Made by a program: the position numbers and the translations under genes. A DNA stretch of 62,679 bases from Derxia lacustris (GTDB lineage Bacteria; Pseudomonadota; Gammaproteobacteria; Burkholderiales; Burkholderiaceae_E). The DNA is taken from NCBI RefSeq assembly GCF_002105195.1, contig NZ_MUHU01000018.1, positions 1-62,679 on the forward strand, read 5' to 3'. Under the pieces are notes generated by a model, which was not told the origin of the DNA, ran no database searches, and saw only the letters and a program-made list of their open reading frames with translations. Positions 25,123-36,972 of the stretch are shown here, in pieces (within the stretch, counting starts at the first letter, position 1; each line of letters opens with the position of its first letter).

Positions 25123-25980
25123 ATGATTGCCATCACCGGCGCCACCGGCCAGCTCGGCCGCCTCGTCATCGACGCGCTGCTCGCCAGCGTGCCCGCCAGC
25201 CAGATCGTCGCCGCCGTGCGCAACCCGGCCAAGGCCGCCGACCTGGCCGCCAAGGGCATCGCGGTGCGCGAAGCCGACTACTCCAAGCCCGAGACGCTCG
25301 CCGGCGCATTTGCCGGGGTGGACAAACTGCTGCTCATCTCGTCGAGCGAAGTGGGCCAGCGCACGGCCCAGCACACCGCCGTGATCGACGCCGCCAAGGC
25401 CGCCGGCGTGAAGCTGCTGGCCTACACCAGCCTGCTGCATGCCGACACCTCGCCGCTCGCGCTCGCCGCCGAGCATGTGGCGACCGAGCAGGCGCTCAAG
25501 GCCTCGGGCCTGCCGCATGTGCTGCTGCGCAATGGCTGGTATGTGGAGAACTATCTGCTGGCGCTGCCGACCGCGCTGGAACACGGCGCGCTGCTGGGCG
25601 CGGCGGGCGAAGGCCGCATCTCGGCCGCGAGCCGCGCGGACTACGCGGCGGCCGCTGCGGCCGTGCTCACCAGCGCCGAGGATCAGGCCGGGCGCGTGCA
25701 TGAGCTGGCTGGCGACGAGTCCTACTCGCTGGCCGAACTGGCGGCGGAGATTGCCGCGCAGGCGGGCAAGCCGGTGGTCTACAACAACCTGCCCGAGGCG
25801 GCCTACAAGGATGTGCTGGTGAGCGTGGGGCTGCCGGAAGGCTTTGCCGCGCTGCTGGCGGATTCGGATGCGGGCGCGGCCAAGGGGGCGCTGTTCGATG
25901 GCGGGAAGGGGATCGGGGCGCTGACGGGGAAGGCGACGGTGACGGTGAAGGCGGCGGTGGCGGCGGCGCTCAAGGGCTGA
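25123..25980 (+). CDS. qorB: NAD(P)H:quinone oxidoreductase 2-like protein (NmrA/atypical SDR)
   Basis: The 285-residue cytoplasmic enzyme has the dinucleotide-binding start MIAITGATGQLGRLVIDALL and the atypical SDR (NmrA-like) pattern, with YTSLLHADTSPLALAAEHVATEQAL and RNGWYVENYLLAL, as in E. coli QorB (YtfG). It reduces quinones with NADPH by two electrons, limiting redox cycling. The divergent HxlR gene and the shared operator region support a quinone-responsive unit. An AT-rich promoter and a CTGGAGTCACCC site precede the ATG. Confidence 0.88.
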   Translation: MIAITGATGQLGRLVIDALLASVPASQIVAAVRNPAKAADLAAKGIAVREADYSKPETLAGAFAGVDKLLLISSSEVGQRTAQHTAVIDAAKAAGVKLLAYTSLLHADTSPLALAAEHVATEQALKASGLPHVLLRNGWYVENYLLALPTALEHGALLGAAGEGRISAASRADYAAAAAAVLTSAEDQAGRVHELAGDESYSLAELAAEIAAQAGKPVVYNNLPEAAYKDVLVSVGLPEGFAALLADSDAGAAKGALFDGGKGIGALTGKATVTVKAAVAAALKG

Positions 25981-26004
25981 GCAAAGGGTTTGATGAGGGC
26001 GCGC

Positions 26005-26172
26005 TCATTGCCATACCTCGCGCGTCGTCTTCAGCTCATGCGCCAGCGCGCGCAGCCGGCGCCAGCCTGCCGCGCGCTCAAGCCCGGTCTCGGCATGCAG
26101 CTGCTCGACCACGCCGGCCAGCAGCGACATCGGCGCTTCCTCCAGCAGGCTGCTGACGATGCCGCGCAACAT
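26005..26172 (-). CDS. Possible small protein of 55 residues
   Basis: This frame reads MLRGIVSSLLEEAPMSLLAG, continues with VVEQLHAETGLERAAGWRRL, and ends in REVWQ. The composition is natural for an amphipathic helical protein and unlike the Arg-rich shadow frames. It lies in the 276-base gap between the qorB-like gene and the KAP gene, antisense to both. No homologue is recognised and the ribosome site is weak. It may be a gene remnant or chance. Confidence 0.3.
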   Translation of the reverse strand: MLRGIVSSLLEEAPMSLLAGVVEQLHAETGLERAAGWRRLRALAHELKTTREVWQ

Positions 26173-26256
26173 CCGGCGCCGGGCCGGATTTGTCTGCTTG
26201 CCTTTGCGCCCGCGCTTGGCGACCGTCCGGTCACAACGACAAACGCGGGATGACGG

Positions 26257-29200
26257 ATGGCGACGCAGGACTTGGCGGCAAGTGTCGGGCGCGAGCGGAC
26301 GCGACGGCTGGGCTGGCTGGCGGCGGCGACGGCGCTGCTGCTGGCGCTGATCGTGGGGCTGTACTGGTTTGCGCAGCAGAAGCAGGCGGCGCTGGGAAGT
26401 CGGTATGAGCCGGCGCCGGAGTTGATGGAGCAGCCGCTTGAATGGCTGCTTGCGCCGCGCGAGACGAATCGGTTTTTGCGGCCGGTGCCGAGCTTGCGGG
26501 ATGTTGCTGGAGTGTCGGAGGTACCCAATCTCAAAAGCGTGCATTTCGCCAGTGACGGCTTGCGCGGATGGGCCGTCGGAGACGGCGGCACCATCCTCGC
26601 CACCGACAACGGCGGGCGCTCATGGGCTGTCCAGGCCAGGGATTCAAGGTCTTGGCTCAACTGCGTGACTTTCGCCAGCGACGGCTTGCGCGGATGGGTC
26701 GTCGGAAACGACGGCACCGTCCTCGCCACCGACAACGGCGGACGCTCCTGGGCCCTACAGACCAACAATTCAAAGTCTTGGCTCAACAGCGTGACCTTCG
26801 CCAGCGACGGCCTGCGCGGATGGGCCGTCGGAATGAGCGGCGCCATCCTTGCCACCGACAACGGCGGGCGCTCATGGGCTGTCCAGACAAACAATTCAAA
26901 GTCTGTCCTCGCCAGCGTGACCTTCGCCAGCGACGGCCTGCGCGGGTGGGCCGTCGGCTCCGACGGGAACATCCTCGCCACTGACAACGGCGGACTCGCC
27001 TGGACTGGCCAGGCCAGCAATTCAAAGTCCATGCTTACCGGGGTGACCTTTGCCCGCGACGGCCTGCGCGGTTGGTCCGTGGGAGATGGCGGCACCATCC
27101 TCGCCACCGACAACGGCGGGCGCTCCTGGGCCCTACAGACCAACAATTCAAAGTCTTGGCTCACCAGCGTGACCTTCGCCAGCGACGGCTTGCGCGGGTG
27201 GGCGGTCAGCGATGCGGGAACCGTCCTCGCCACCGACAACGGCGGACGCTCCTGGGCCGTCCAGACCAGCGATACAACGGCCAGGCTCACCAGCGTGACC
27301 TTCGCCAGCGACAACCTGCGCGGCTGGATCGTCGGCGACGACAGCACCATTCTCGCCACCACCAACGGCGGCAAAACCTGGCACCAGGCCGCCACCTACT
27401 CCCGCAGCCCCGCCCCCTGGTTCTACCTCGCCAGCGTCGCGCTGCTACTGGTCTTCGCCCGCGCCACCCTGCCCGCCGGCTGGCGCCGCGACCTCGCCGG
27501 TCTCATCCTCGCCCACCCCGTCGCCGACGGCCCCATCGACGACAGCCGCCACGACCGCCTGCGCTTCACCCCCATCGTCGAGGCGCTCGCGAGCTTTCTG
27601 CGTCATGACGCCACCCGCCCGCCGCTCGCCATCGCAATCACCGCGCCCTGGGGTCGCGGCAAGAGTTCGATGATGGCCATGCTCAGGCAGCGGCTCGACC
27701 GGCTCGGCGGGCGCACCGTCTGGTTCAACGCCTGGCATCACCAGAAGGACGCGGTCGCGCTCGCCGCCCTGCTCGGCGTGCTACAGCGCGAGGCGCCGCC
27801 GCCGTGGTTCAGCCTCGCCGGGCTGCGCTTCCGGTTCTGGCTGGTGGTGCGGCGCTGGCGCCGCGCGCCCTTCCTCACTGCCCTGCCCGCATTGATGGCC
27901 CTGGTGCTGCTGTTCGGGCCGCTGGCCGTCATCGGCGGGTCGGTGCTCGACCGCACCGGCAGCTTCAAATGGCTGGCCGGCCAGGTCACCGCGCTGGCGC
28001 AAGCCCTGCCCAGCCATCCGGCGGTCGAGCAGCTGTTTGCCGGCAACTGGGCCGGCTTCTTCAAGGCCAGCCTGGGCCTGCTCGGCAGCGAGCCGTCGCG
28101 CGTGCTGGGGCCGCTTGCCGCCTGCCTCGTCGTGGTGGTGTCGGTCGCCTATCTGCTGCTCTACCTGCTGCGCAGTTTTCCGGACCGGCCGGGCGTGCTG
28201 CTCGCCACGCTCGGCAAGGACTTCAGCACCCGCGTGGCCGACGAGCAGACCACCTTCCGCGCCCGCTTCCGCGAGCACTTTGCCGACGTGTGCGAGGCGC
28301 TGCGCCCGGGCACGCTCACCGTCTTCATCGACGACCTGGACCGCTGCTCGCCCGACACCTGCGCCGAGGTGCTGGAGGCGGTGAACTTCCTCGTCACTTC
28401 GGGCAACTGCTTTGTCGTGTTGGGCGTCGCGCGCGAGATCGTCGAGGCCCAGCTCGGCAAGCACTTCACCGACCTCGCGACGCTGCTGCCCGAGCTGGAA
28501 AGCGCGCGGCGCGGCGAAGTGCCCGCCGCCGACTCACCGCCCGCGCCGGACAGCACGCCAGCCGCGCGCCAGCTCGCCTATGCCCAGGCCTATCTGCGCA
28601 AGCTGGTGCAGATCGAGATTCCGGTGCCGGCGCTGTCGGCCGAGGCTGGCGCCGCGCTGCTGCGCTCCGACGAGGACGATGGTGCGGAGGAAGCCAGCCA
28701 CGGCCTGCACGACGCGCATGTGCGGCTTCGAGCGCGGCAGCAGGCGCAGCGCTGCGCAAGGGCCGAGCGATGGGTGCATCGGCTTGACCTTGGTTTCGCC
28801 GGATTTCGCTGGGTCGCTCGCGCCGCCGTGGTCGGCTGGCTTGTCGGCTGGATCTGGATCAACGCCGACCCTTGGCTCGGCCAGCTGAAAAAGCAGGAAG
28901 CCAGCCGCCAGACCGAAACACGCAACACGCTGATGGCACACGAAAGCACCGAGCGGCCGAAGCTCATCGCCTATGTCGAATGGCTCAAGCGCAGCCCGGC
29001 GCCAGTCACGCCCAAGCCAGGCGACGCAAAGCTGGCCGGCGAACTCGCCGCCTTGGCCAAGGAGAACAACGCCGCACGCATCAGCGAGGCCGAGCGCCGA
29101 CTGAAGAAGGTGGACGAGCAGCTCGACCGACTCTCGGCTGCGGCCGACCAATCCCAGCACGGCCTGTTTGCGGAGAGGGAAGCCCAGACCACCGTCTTCC

Positions 29201-29982
29201 TGCGCGAAACGCTCGACTGGATCGGCAAGGACGAGGCTTATGCGCTGCACCTGGAAGCGGGCCGGAAGTCGGTCAGCGCGCCCAATGTGTCGACCCAGCC
29301 GCGCGAGCCGGCCCCGCTGCGGGATGTGCCGGCGGCGTCGGGCGAGCCTGCGCCGGTCGATGACGACAGCGGTCCGTCGCTGGTGTGGCTTCCGGTCGCG
29401 GTGCTGATCACGCTTGCGGGCTGGCGCGGCTGGCGCATCTGGAACGAGTCACCGCGCGCGGCGGCGGATCGCCGCTATGCCGAAGCGGTGAAGGTCTGGC
29501 AGTCGCTCTTCATGGTTGAAGACCGGCTGCGCGCGCCGCGCGAACTCAAGCGCTTTCTCAACCTGAGCCGTTATGTGAGCGTGCGGCTGAATCTGCCGGT
29601 GTATCGGCGGCAGACGCTGGCGGAGAGCGTTGTCAGCCGACTGATGCCCGCCCTCCTAGAGGACCTCAGCGCGACACCGAGTGTTTCTGAAACCTCCGTT
29701 GTCGGGTTATCGGCGCTCTACCTGATTAAGCCGAAGGAGGTGCGAGTGCGAGACGACGTTGCACGCTTCCTATCGGCCCCGCATGCCGACTCCTTTTATC
29801 TCGCTGGGCTTGCGGAGAAGAGGCCGTTGGAACCAGTCAACGGCTACTACTTATTGCTGACCACGCGGCTACTCGAAATTCGGACCGCGCTGGTCGAACC
29901 TGACTCAACGGAATGGGAATGGAGCGACAGCGACGTGAAGGCATTTCTTGAGGTTGTTAGTGAACTGAGAACTGACGACTGA
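26257..29982 (+). CDS. Membrane KAP-family P-loop NTPase fused to a seven-repeat Asp-box (YCF48-like) propeller
   Basis: The 1241-residue protein has six predicted membrane helices (about 19-39, 387-406, 539-562, 618-638, 850-869, 1041-1062). Residues 95-382 hold seven 42-residue repeats, each with GWxVG and an Asp-box TDNGGRSW; they lie between helices 1 and 2, so predicted periplasmic. The KAP NTPase has Walker A APWGRGKSS (463-471), a two-helix membrane insertion typical of the family, and Walker B TVFIDDLDRCSPDT (688-701); YLRKLVQIEIPVP is also KAP-like. A periplasmic coiled coil (about 880-1000) and a cytoplasmic C-terminal region follow. The layout suggests an external sensor gating a cytoplasmic NTPase; defence is inferred from the family. 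It stands alone, 14 bases from a convergent ABC gene. Confidence 0.85.
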   Translation: MATQDLAASVGRERTRRLGWLAAATALLLALIVGLYWFAQQKQAALGSRYEPAPELMEQPLEWLLAPRETNRFLRPVPSLRDVAGVSEVPNLKSVHFASDGLRGWAVGDGGTILATDNGGRSWAVQARDSRSWLNCVTFASDGLRGWVVGNDGTVLATDNGGRSWALQTNNSKSWLNSVTFASDGLRGWAVGMSGAILATDNGGRSWAVQTNNSKSVLASVTFASDGLRGWAVGSDGNILATDNGGLAWTGQASNSKSMLTGVTFARDGLRGWSVGDGGTILATDNGGRSWALQTNNSKSWLTSVTFASDGLRGWAVSDAGTVLATDNGGRSWAVQTSDTTARLTSVTFASDNLRGWIVGDDSTILATTNGGKTWHQAATYSRSPAPWFYLASVALLLVFARATLPAGWRRDLAGLILAHPVADGPIDDSRHDRLRFTPIVEALASFLRHDATRPPLAIAITAPWGRGKSSMMAMLRQRLDRLGGRTVWFNAWHHQKDAVALAALLGVLQREAPPPWFSLAGLRFRFWLVVRRWRRAPFLTALPALMALVLLFGPLAVIGGSVLDRTGSFKWLAGQVTALAQALPSHPAVEQLFAGNWAGFFKASLGLLGSEPSRVLGPLAACLVVVVSVAYLLLYLLRSFPDRPGVLLATLGKDFSTRVADEQTTFRARFREHFADVCEALRPGTLTVFIDDLDRCSPDTCAEVLEAVNFLVTSGNCFVVLGVAREIVEAQLGKHFTDLATLLPELESARRGEVPAADSPPAPDSTPAARQLAYAQAYLRKLVQIEIPVPALSAEAGAALLRSDEDDGAEEASHGLHDAHVRLRARQQAQRCARAERWVHRLDLGFAGFRWVARAAVVGWLVGWIWINADPWLGQLKKQEASRQTETRNTLMAHESTERPKLIAYVEWLKRSPAPVTPKPGDAKLAGELAALAKENNAARISEAERRLKKVDEQLDRLSAAADQSQHGLFAEREAQTTVFLRETLDWIGKDEAYALHLEAGRKSVSAPNVSTQPREPAPLRDVPAASGEPAPVDDDSGPSLVWLPVAVLITLAGWRGWRIWNESPRAAADRRYAEAVKVWQSLFMVEDRLRAPRELKRFLNLSRYVSVRLNLPVYRRQTLAESVVSRLMPALLEDLSATPSVSETSVVGLSALYLIKPKEVRVRDDVARFLSAPHADSFYLAGLAEKRPLEPVNGYYLLLTTRLLEIRTALVEPDSTEWEWSDSDVKAFLEVVSELRTDD
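26539..27402 (+). repeat. Seven in-frame 126-bp tandem repeats encoding propeller blades
   Basis: Seven consecutive units (six of 126 bp and a shorter last one) encode the 42-residue Asp-box repeats. Units 1-6 are highly similar at the DNA level, including synonymous positions, with variation concentrated in the residues before and after the WAVG strand and in the inter-blade loop (QTNNSKSWL, QASNSKSML). This points to recent duplication or gene conversion within the array. The copy number of seven is a natural closed propeller. Confidence 0.9.
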
Positions 29983-29996
29983 TTCGCAGAGCGAAA

Positions 29997-31838
<1,842 letters not shown>

Positions 31839-32000
31839 GCGAAGCTCCAACGGCAAAAGCAAAACCTTGCAGCCTGATTGCTGCACTGCGCCGAAGTCTG
31901 CAACAAGCTGTGCACGACCGTGCCGTTGACCTGATGCAAGGCCACAGTCGCGGCGCCGCGCAATGATTTCTCCACCGACTACAAGGCGCTGACGACCACC

Positions 32001-32999
32001 ATGACAACCTCCCATCCCGTACTGCGCCGCGCGCTGGTACTGCTCGTTCTTCTGGCGCTGGCGGCGGGCGGCGGCTGGTATTGGTGGCGCTCGCGGCCGG
32101 TGCCGCTGCCGGCCGGCATCGTGCAGACCAACGGTCGGGTCGAGGCGGTGCAGATCGACGTGGCGACCAAGCTGGCCGGCCGCGTGGCCGAGGTGCTGGT
32201 GCGCGAAGGCGATCTGGTCGAGGCCGGGCAGGTGATCGCGAAGATGGACACCGCCGCGCTCGATGCCCAGCTGGCGCAGGCCCAGGCCCAGGTGGCGCAG
32301 GCGCGCGACTCGGTCGCGGCGGCGCAGGCGGTGGTCGATCAGCGCAACGGCGAGCTGACGCTGGCGCAGAACAATTTCTCGCGCTCCGAAGACTTGGTGG
32401 CGCGCGGCTTCATCAGCCCGCAAAAGCTCGATGTGGATCGCTCGTCGATGCTCACCGCGCGCGCGGCGGTGGCGGCATCGAAGGCGCAGGCGGTGGGCGC
32501 CGGCTCGGCCGTCAAGGCGGCGCAGGCGGCGGTCGACCGGGTGCGCAGCGATCTGGCCGACACGGTGCTGAAGGCGCCGCGCGCCGGCCGCGTGCAATAC
32601 CGGCTGGCCGAGCCGGGCGAGGTGCTGGCGGCCGGCGGCAAGGTGGTGAGCCTGCTCGATCTGGCCGATGTGTACATGACGGTGTTCGTGCCCGAGGGCT
32701 CGGCCGGACGCGCGGCCATCGGCGCCGAGGCACGGCTGATCTTTGATGCCGCGCCCGAGTACGTGGTGCCGGCGCGCGTGAGCTTTGTGGCGGCCGAGGC
32801 CCAGTTCACGCCCAAGACGGTCGAGACCAGCCAGGAGCGCCAGAAGCTGGTGTTCCGCGTCAAGCTGGCCATCGCGCCCGAGCTGCTGCGCAAGTACCAG
32901 ACCCGCGTGAAGGCCGGCGTGCCGGGGCTGGCCTATGTGCGCGTCGATGAAGCCACGCCCTGGCCCGACAAGCTCGCCGTGAAGCTGCCCGCAGAATGA
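32001..32999 (+). CDS. yhiI: HlyD-family periplasmic adaptor (YhiI-like)
   Basis: The 332-residue membrane-fusion protein has an N-terminal membrane anchor ([20 protein letters not shown]), a biotinyl-lipoyl-like domain ([20 protein letters not shown]), a coiled-coil hairpin (about residues 85-185, rich in AQAQ and AAQA) and the second lipoyl half ([19 protein letters not shown]) with beta-barrel. It connects an inner-membrane ABC transporter to the outer membrane. The stop overlaps the rbbA-like start by 4 bases (ATGA). Gene order adaptor, double-ATPase, permease is that of E. coli yhiI-rbbA-yhhJ. Confidence 0.88.
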   Translation: MTTSHPVLRRALVLLVLLALAAGGGWYWWRSRPVPLPAGIVQTNGRVEAVQIDVATKLAGRVAEVLVREGDLVEAGQVIAKMDTAALDAQLAQAQAQVAQARDSVAAAQAVVDQRNGELTLAQNNFSRSEDLVARGFISPQKLDVDRSSMLTARAAVAASKAQAVGAGSAVKAAQAAVDRVRSDLADTVLKAPRAGRVQYRLAEPGEVLAAGGKVVSLLDLADVYMTVFVPEGSAGRAAIGAEARLIFDAAPEYVVPARVSFVAAEAQFTPKTVETSQERQKLVFRVKLAIAPELLRKYQTRVKAGVPGLAYVRVDEATPWPDKLAVKLPAE

Positions 33000-35821
33000 A
33001 TCTTCCGCCGCAGGACAGCGTCGCGCGGCTCGCGGGCGCCGAACACCGCTACGGCAAGACCGTGGCGCTTGCCGGCGTCGATCTGGCGATTCCGGCGCGG
33101 CGCACGGTCGGCTTCATCGGGCCGGACGGCGTGGGCAAGTCGACGCTGCTGGCGCTGGTGGCCGGCGCGCGCAAGTTGCAGCAAGGCAGCGTCGAGGTGC
33201 TGGGCGGCAGCATTGCCGATGCCGAGCATCGCGCCAGCGTCTGCCCGCGCATCGCCTACATGCCGCAGGGACTCGGCAAGAATCTCTACCCGACGCTGTC
33301 GGTGCGCGAGAACCTCGACTTCTTCGCCCGGCTGTTCGGCCTCGATGCCGCGAGCCGCGACGCCAAGATCGCCGAGCTGCTCGACGCCACCGGCCTCACG
33401 CCCTTCCCCGACCGGCCGGCCGGCAAGCTTTCGGGCGGCATGAAGCAGAAGCTGGCGCTGTGCTGCGCGCTCATCCACGACCCCGATCTGCTCATCCTCG
33501 ACGAGCCCACGACCGGCGTCGATCCGCTGTCGCGGCGCCAGTTCTGGGAGCTGATCGAGCGCATGCGCGCGCGCCGGCCGGGCATGAGCGTGCTGGTCGC
33601 CACCGCCTATTTCGACGAGGCCGAGCGCTTCGACGAACTGGTCGCGATGGACAGCGGCCGCGTGCTGGCGCAGCAGACGCCGGCCGCGCTCAAGGCGAGT
33701 ACCGGCGCGACCACGCTCGAACAGGCCTTCGTCCAGCTGCTGCCGCCCGAGCGACGCGGCACGGGCGGCGTGTTCACCGTGCCGCCGCGCAGCGTGGCCG
33801 ACGGCGCCGAGCAGATCGCCATCGAGGCCACCGGCCTCACGCGCCGCTTCGGCGATTTCACGGCGGTGGACGGCGTGAGCTTCCGCATTCCGCGCGGCGA
33901 GATCTTCGGCTTCCTCGGCTCCAACGGCTGCGGCAAGACCACCACGATGAAGATGCTCACCGGCCTGCTGCCCGCGACCGAAGGCAGCGCAAAACTCTTC
34001 GGCAAGGAGGTCGATGCCAACGACCTTGCGACCCGCAAGCGCGTGGGTTTCATGTCGCAGGCCTTCTCGCTCTACAGCGAGCTGAGCGTGCGGCAGAACC
34101 TGGCGCTGCATGCGCGGCTGTTCCAGCTGCCGCGCGCGCGCATCGCGCCGCGTCTGGCCGAGCTGGCCGAGACCTTTGGCCTGGATGCCTGGATGGATCA
34201 GGTCGCCGACAGCCTGCCGCTCGGCGTGCGCCAGCGGCTGTCGCTGGCGGTCGCGGTCATCCACGAGCCCGAGCTGCTCATCCTGGACGAGCCCACGTCG
34301 GGCGTGGACCCGGTGGCGCGCGACCAGTTCTGGGCGCTGCTCGTGGACCTGTCGCGCAACAAGGGCACGACCATCTTCATCTCGACCCACTTCATGAACG
34401 AGGCCGAGCGCTGCGACCGCATCTCGCTGATGCATGCGGGTCGCGTGCTCACGCAGGGCAGCCCGGCCGAGATCGTGCAGGCGAGCGGCAAGGCCACGCT
34501 GGAGGACGCGTTCATCGCCGCGCTGGAAGCGGCGGCGGGCAGCCCGCCGGCGCCGGCCGCGCCAGCTGAAGCCGCCGAGGTGGCGCCGCCGATGCCGGCC
34601 GACGGCAGGACCGTGGCGGCGGCACTCGCCGACTCGGCCGCGCCGCCCGACCTGGCGCCCGCCGCCGCGCCCGCACCCGCCGTCCACGCCCGCCCGGCCG
34701 CCTTCAGCCCGCGCCGGCTCTGGGCCTATGCCCGGCGCGAAGCCACCGAGCTGCGCCGCGACACCATCCGCCTGGTGTTCGCGCTGCTCGGCCCGCTGCT
34801 GCTCATGACCGTGTTCGGCTACGGCATCACCTTCGACGTGGAAGGGCTGAGCTATCTCGCGCTCGACCGCGACGGCTCGCCGGAAAGCCGGCTCTATCTC
34901 GAAGGCTTCGCCAGCTCGCGCTACTTCCGCAACCTGGGCGCGGTCACCGATCCGGCCGCGCTCGACACCGCGCTCAAGCGCGGCGACGTCAAGTTCACGG
35001 TGGAGATTCCGCCCGGCTTTGGCCGCGACCTGCGCCAGGGCCGCGTGCCCGAGGTGATGGTCGGCATCGACGGCTCGATGCCCTTTCGCGCCGAGACCAG
35101 CCGCGGCTACATCGAGGGCGTGCATCACGCCTTCATCGCGCGCATCGCCGCCGACAACGGCGTGTCCATCGCCCAGCCCTTCACCGTGGAGGAGCGCTAC
35201 CGCTACAACCAGGACTTCCGCAGCGTCTACGCGATGGTGCCGGGCGTGCTCATGCTGCTGCTCATGCTCATCCCGCCGATGATGACGGCGCTCGGCGTGG
35301 TGCGCGAAAAGGAGCTGGGCTCGATCATCAACTTCTATGTCACGCCCACCACCGGCATCGAATTCCTGCTCGGCAAGCAGCTGCCCTACATCGGGCTCGC
35401 GCTGCTCAATTTCGCGAGCCTGACCGGGCTGGCGCTGTTTCTGTTTCAGGTGCCGTTCAAGGGCGATGCGCTCACCTTTGCCGCCGGCGGCCTGCTCTAT
35501 GTGGCGGCGAGCACCGCCTTCGGGCTGTTCGTCAGCTGCTTCGTCGGCAGCCAGATCGCCGCCATCTTTGCCACCGCCATCCTGGCCGTCATGCCCACCG
35601 TGCAGTTCTCCGGCTTCATGATGCCGGTGGCCTCGCTGTCGCTCGACGGCAAGCTCATCGGCCGCGCCTTCCCCAGCACCTGGTTCCAGCACATCAGCGT
35701 GGGCAGCTTCACCAAGGCGCTGCCGCCCGGTGCGCTGATGTTCGATCTGGCCATGCTGGCGCTGACCGCCGTGGCCTACATCACCGCCGCGCGGCTCGCG
35801 CTGCGCACCCAGGACAAGTGA
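32996..35821 (+). CDS. rbbA: RbbA-type ABC transporter: two ATPase domains fused to an ABC-2 permease
   Basis: The 941-residue protein has NBD1 (about residues 8-240: Walker [10 protein letters not shown], signature [14 protein letters not shown], Walker [13 protein letters not shown]), NBD2 (about 275-510: SNGCGKTT, degenerate signature [25 protein letters not shown]), an Ala/Pro linker, and an ABC-2 permease (about 575-941) with a periplasmic loop and six helices. E. coli RbbA was described as a ribosome-bound ATPase, but the gene set is that of a tripartite exporter. It overlaps the adaptor gene by 4 bases and the next permease begins at its stop. Confidence 0.9.
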   Translation: MNLPPQDSVARLAGAEHRYGKTVALAGVDLAIPARRTVGFIGPDGVGKSTLLALVAGARKLQQGSVEVLGGSIADAEHRASVCPRIAYMPQGLGKNLYPTLSVRENLDFFARLFGLDAASRDAKIAELLDATGLTPFPDRPAGKLSGGMKQKLALCCALIHDPDLLILDEPTTGVDPLSRRQFWELIERMRARRPGMSVLVATAYFDEAERFDELVAMDSGRVLAQQTPAALKASTGATTLEQAFVQLLPPERRGTGGVFTVPPRSVADGAEQIAIEATGLTRRFGDFTAVDGVSFRIPRGEIFGFLGSNGCGKTTTMKMLTGLLPATEGSAKLFGKEVDANDLATRKRVGFMSQAFSLYSELSVRQNLALHARLFQLPRARIAPRLAELAETFGLDAWMDQVADSLPLGVRQRLSLAVAVIHEPELLILDEPTSGVDPVARDQFWALLVDLSRNKGTTIFISTHFMNEAERCDRISLMHAGRVLTQGSPAEIVQASGKATLEDAFIAALEAAAGSPPAPAAPAEAAEVAPPMPADGRTVAAALADSAAPPDLAPAAAPAPAVHARPAAFSPRRLWAYARREATELRRDTIRLVFALLGPLLLMTVFGYGITFDVEGLSYLALDRDGSPESRLYLEGFASSRYFRNLGAVTDPAALDTALKRGDVKFTVEIPPGFGRDLRQGRVPEVMVGIDGSMPFRAETSRGYIEGVHHAFIARIAADNGVSIAQPFTVEERYRYNQDFRSVYAMVPGVLMLLLMLIPPMMTALGVVREKELGSIINFYVTPTTGIEFLLGKQLPYIGLALLNFASLTGLALFLFQVPFKGDALTFAAGGLLYVAASTAFGLFVSCFVGSQIAAIFATAILAVMPTVQFSGFMMPVASLSLDGKLIGRAFPSTWFQHISVGSFTKALPPGALMFDLAMLALTAVAYITAARLALRTQDK

Positions 35822-35823
35822 CC

Positions 35824-36933
35824 ATGCGCGCCATCCTCTGGCTCGGCTGGAAGGAAATCATCAGCCTCGCGCGCGACGCCGCGATGGTCGGGCTCATCGT
35901 CTACGCCTTCAGCTACGCCGTGATCGGCCCGGCCAAGGGCGCGCGCATGGAGTTGCGCGACGCGTCCATCGCGGTGGTCGACGAAGACCGCTCGCCGCTC
36001 TCGGCGCGCATTGCCGATGCGCTGCTGCCGCCCTACTTTCTGCCCGCCACCACGCTCAGTGCGCGCGACATCGACAGCGCGCTCGACGCCAGCAGCACCA
36101 CCTTCGTGCTCGACATCCCGCCGCGCTTCCAGGCCGACGTGGAAGCCGGCCGCGCGCCCACGCTACAACTGCATATCGACGCCACCGCCATGTCGCAGGC
36201 CGGACGCGGCAGCGCCTATGTGCAAACCATTGCAAGCCAGGAGGTGACCAGCTTCACCGGCCACGCCAGCAGCACGCCGGTGGCGCTGGTCACGCGCTCG
36301 CGCTTCAACCCCAATCTGGAGGAAGCGTGGTTCATGGGCATCTCGCAGATCATTTCCAACATCACGATGCTGGCGATCATCCTGTCGGGCGCGGCGGTGG
36401 TGCGCGAGCGCGAGCACGGCACGCTGGAGCACTTGCTGGTCATGCCGCTGCGGCCGAGCGAAATCATGCTGGCCAAGGTCTGGTCGAGCGCGCTGGTCAT
36501 CGTGGCGGTGTCCACGCTGTCGCTCAAGCTGGCGGTGCAATGGGCGCTCGATGTGCCCATCGCCGGCTCGGTGCCGCTGTTCATGCTGGGCACGGCGCTC
36601 TACATGTTCAGCATGACGTCGCTCGGCATCTTCCTGGCCACGGTCGCGCGCTCGATGCCGCAGTTCGGGCTGCTCGCCTTCCCGACCTTCATCGTGCTCA
36701 ACCTGCTGTCGGGCGCGATGACGCCGCTCGACAGCATGCCGACGTGGCTCCAGAACGCGATGCTGGTGTCGCCGACGCGGCATTACGTCGACTTCGCGGC
36801 GGCGATCCTGTTTCGCGGCGGCGGGCTCGATGTGGTGTGGAAGAGCTTTGCGGCGGTGATCGCGATTGGCGCGGTGTTCTTTGCCGGCGCGCTGATGCGG
36901 TTCCGCAAGACGCTGGCGGCGGCTCAGGGCTGA
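35824..36933 (+). CDS. yhhJ: ABC-2 type permease (YhhJ-like)
   Basis: The 369-residue permease has an N-terminal helix, a periplasmic domain (about residues 30-165) and five C-terminal helices with the ABC-2 signature REREHGTLEHLLVMPLRPSEIMLAK. It pairs with the permease half of the RbbA-like protein. ATG 35824 was chosen because AGGA at 35811-35814 is 9 bases upstream; a GTG at 35818 overlapping the rbbA stop is the alternative and adds only two residues. After the stop the sequence GGCTCAGGGCTGAGCC forms a palindrome with the gene end, without a T run. Confidence 0.9.
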   Translation: MRAILWLGWKEIISLARDAAMVGLIVYAFSYAVIGPAKGARMELRDASIAVVDEDRSPLSARIADALLPPYFLPATTLSARDIDSALDASSTTFVLDIPPRFQADVEAGRAPTLQLHIDATAMSQAGRGSAYVQTIASQEVTSFTGHASSTPVALVTRSRFNPNLEEAWFMGISQIISNITMLAIILSGAAVVREREHGTLEHLLVMPLRPSEIMLAKVWSSALVIVAVSTLSLKLAVQWALDVPIAGSVPLFMLGTALYMFSMTSLGIFLATVARSMPQFGLLAFPTFIVLNLLSGAMTPLDSMPTWLQNAMLVSPTRHYVDFAAAILFRGGGLDVVWKSFAAVIAIGAVFFAGALMRFRKTLAAAQG

Positions 36934-36972
36934 GCCGACAAGTCGACAGCTTGGCTCAGATCCGAGGCCGCC

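Noticed and set aside
26539..27402. Non-coding VNTR or CRISPR-like repeat
   Set aside because: The 126-bp units are in frame and encode a regular Asp-box motif in a long natural protein.
32933..35692. 919-residue open frame antisense to the rbbA-like gene
   Set aside because: Low-complexity translation and full overlap with a gene carrying two intact ATPase domains.
36921..36959. Terminator after the yhhJ-like gene
   Set aside because: GGCTCAGGGCTGAGCC plus a further GGCTCAG can pair, but there is no T run and part lies in coding sequence.
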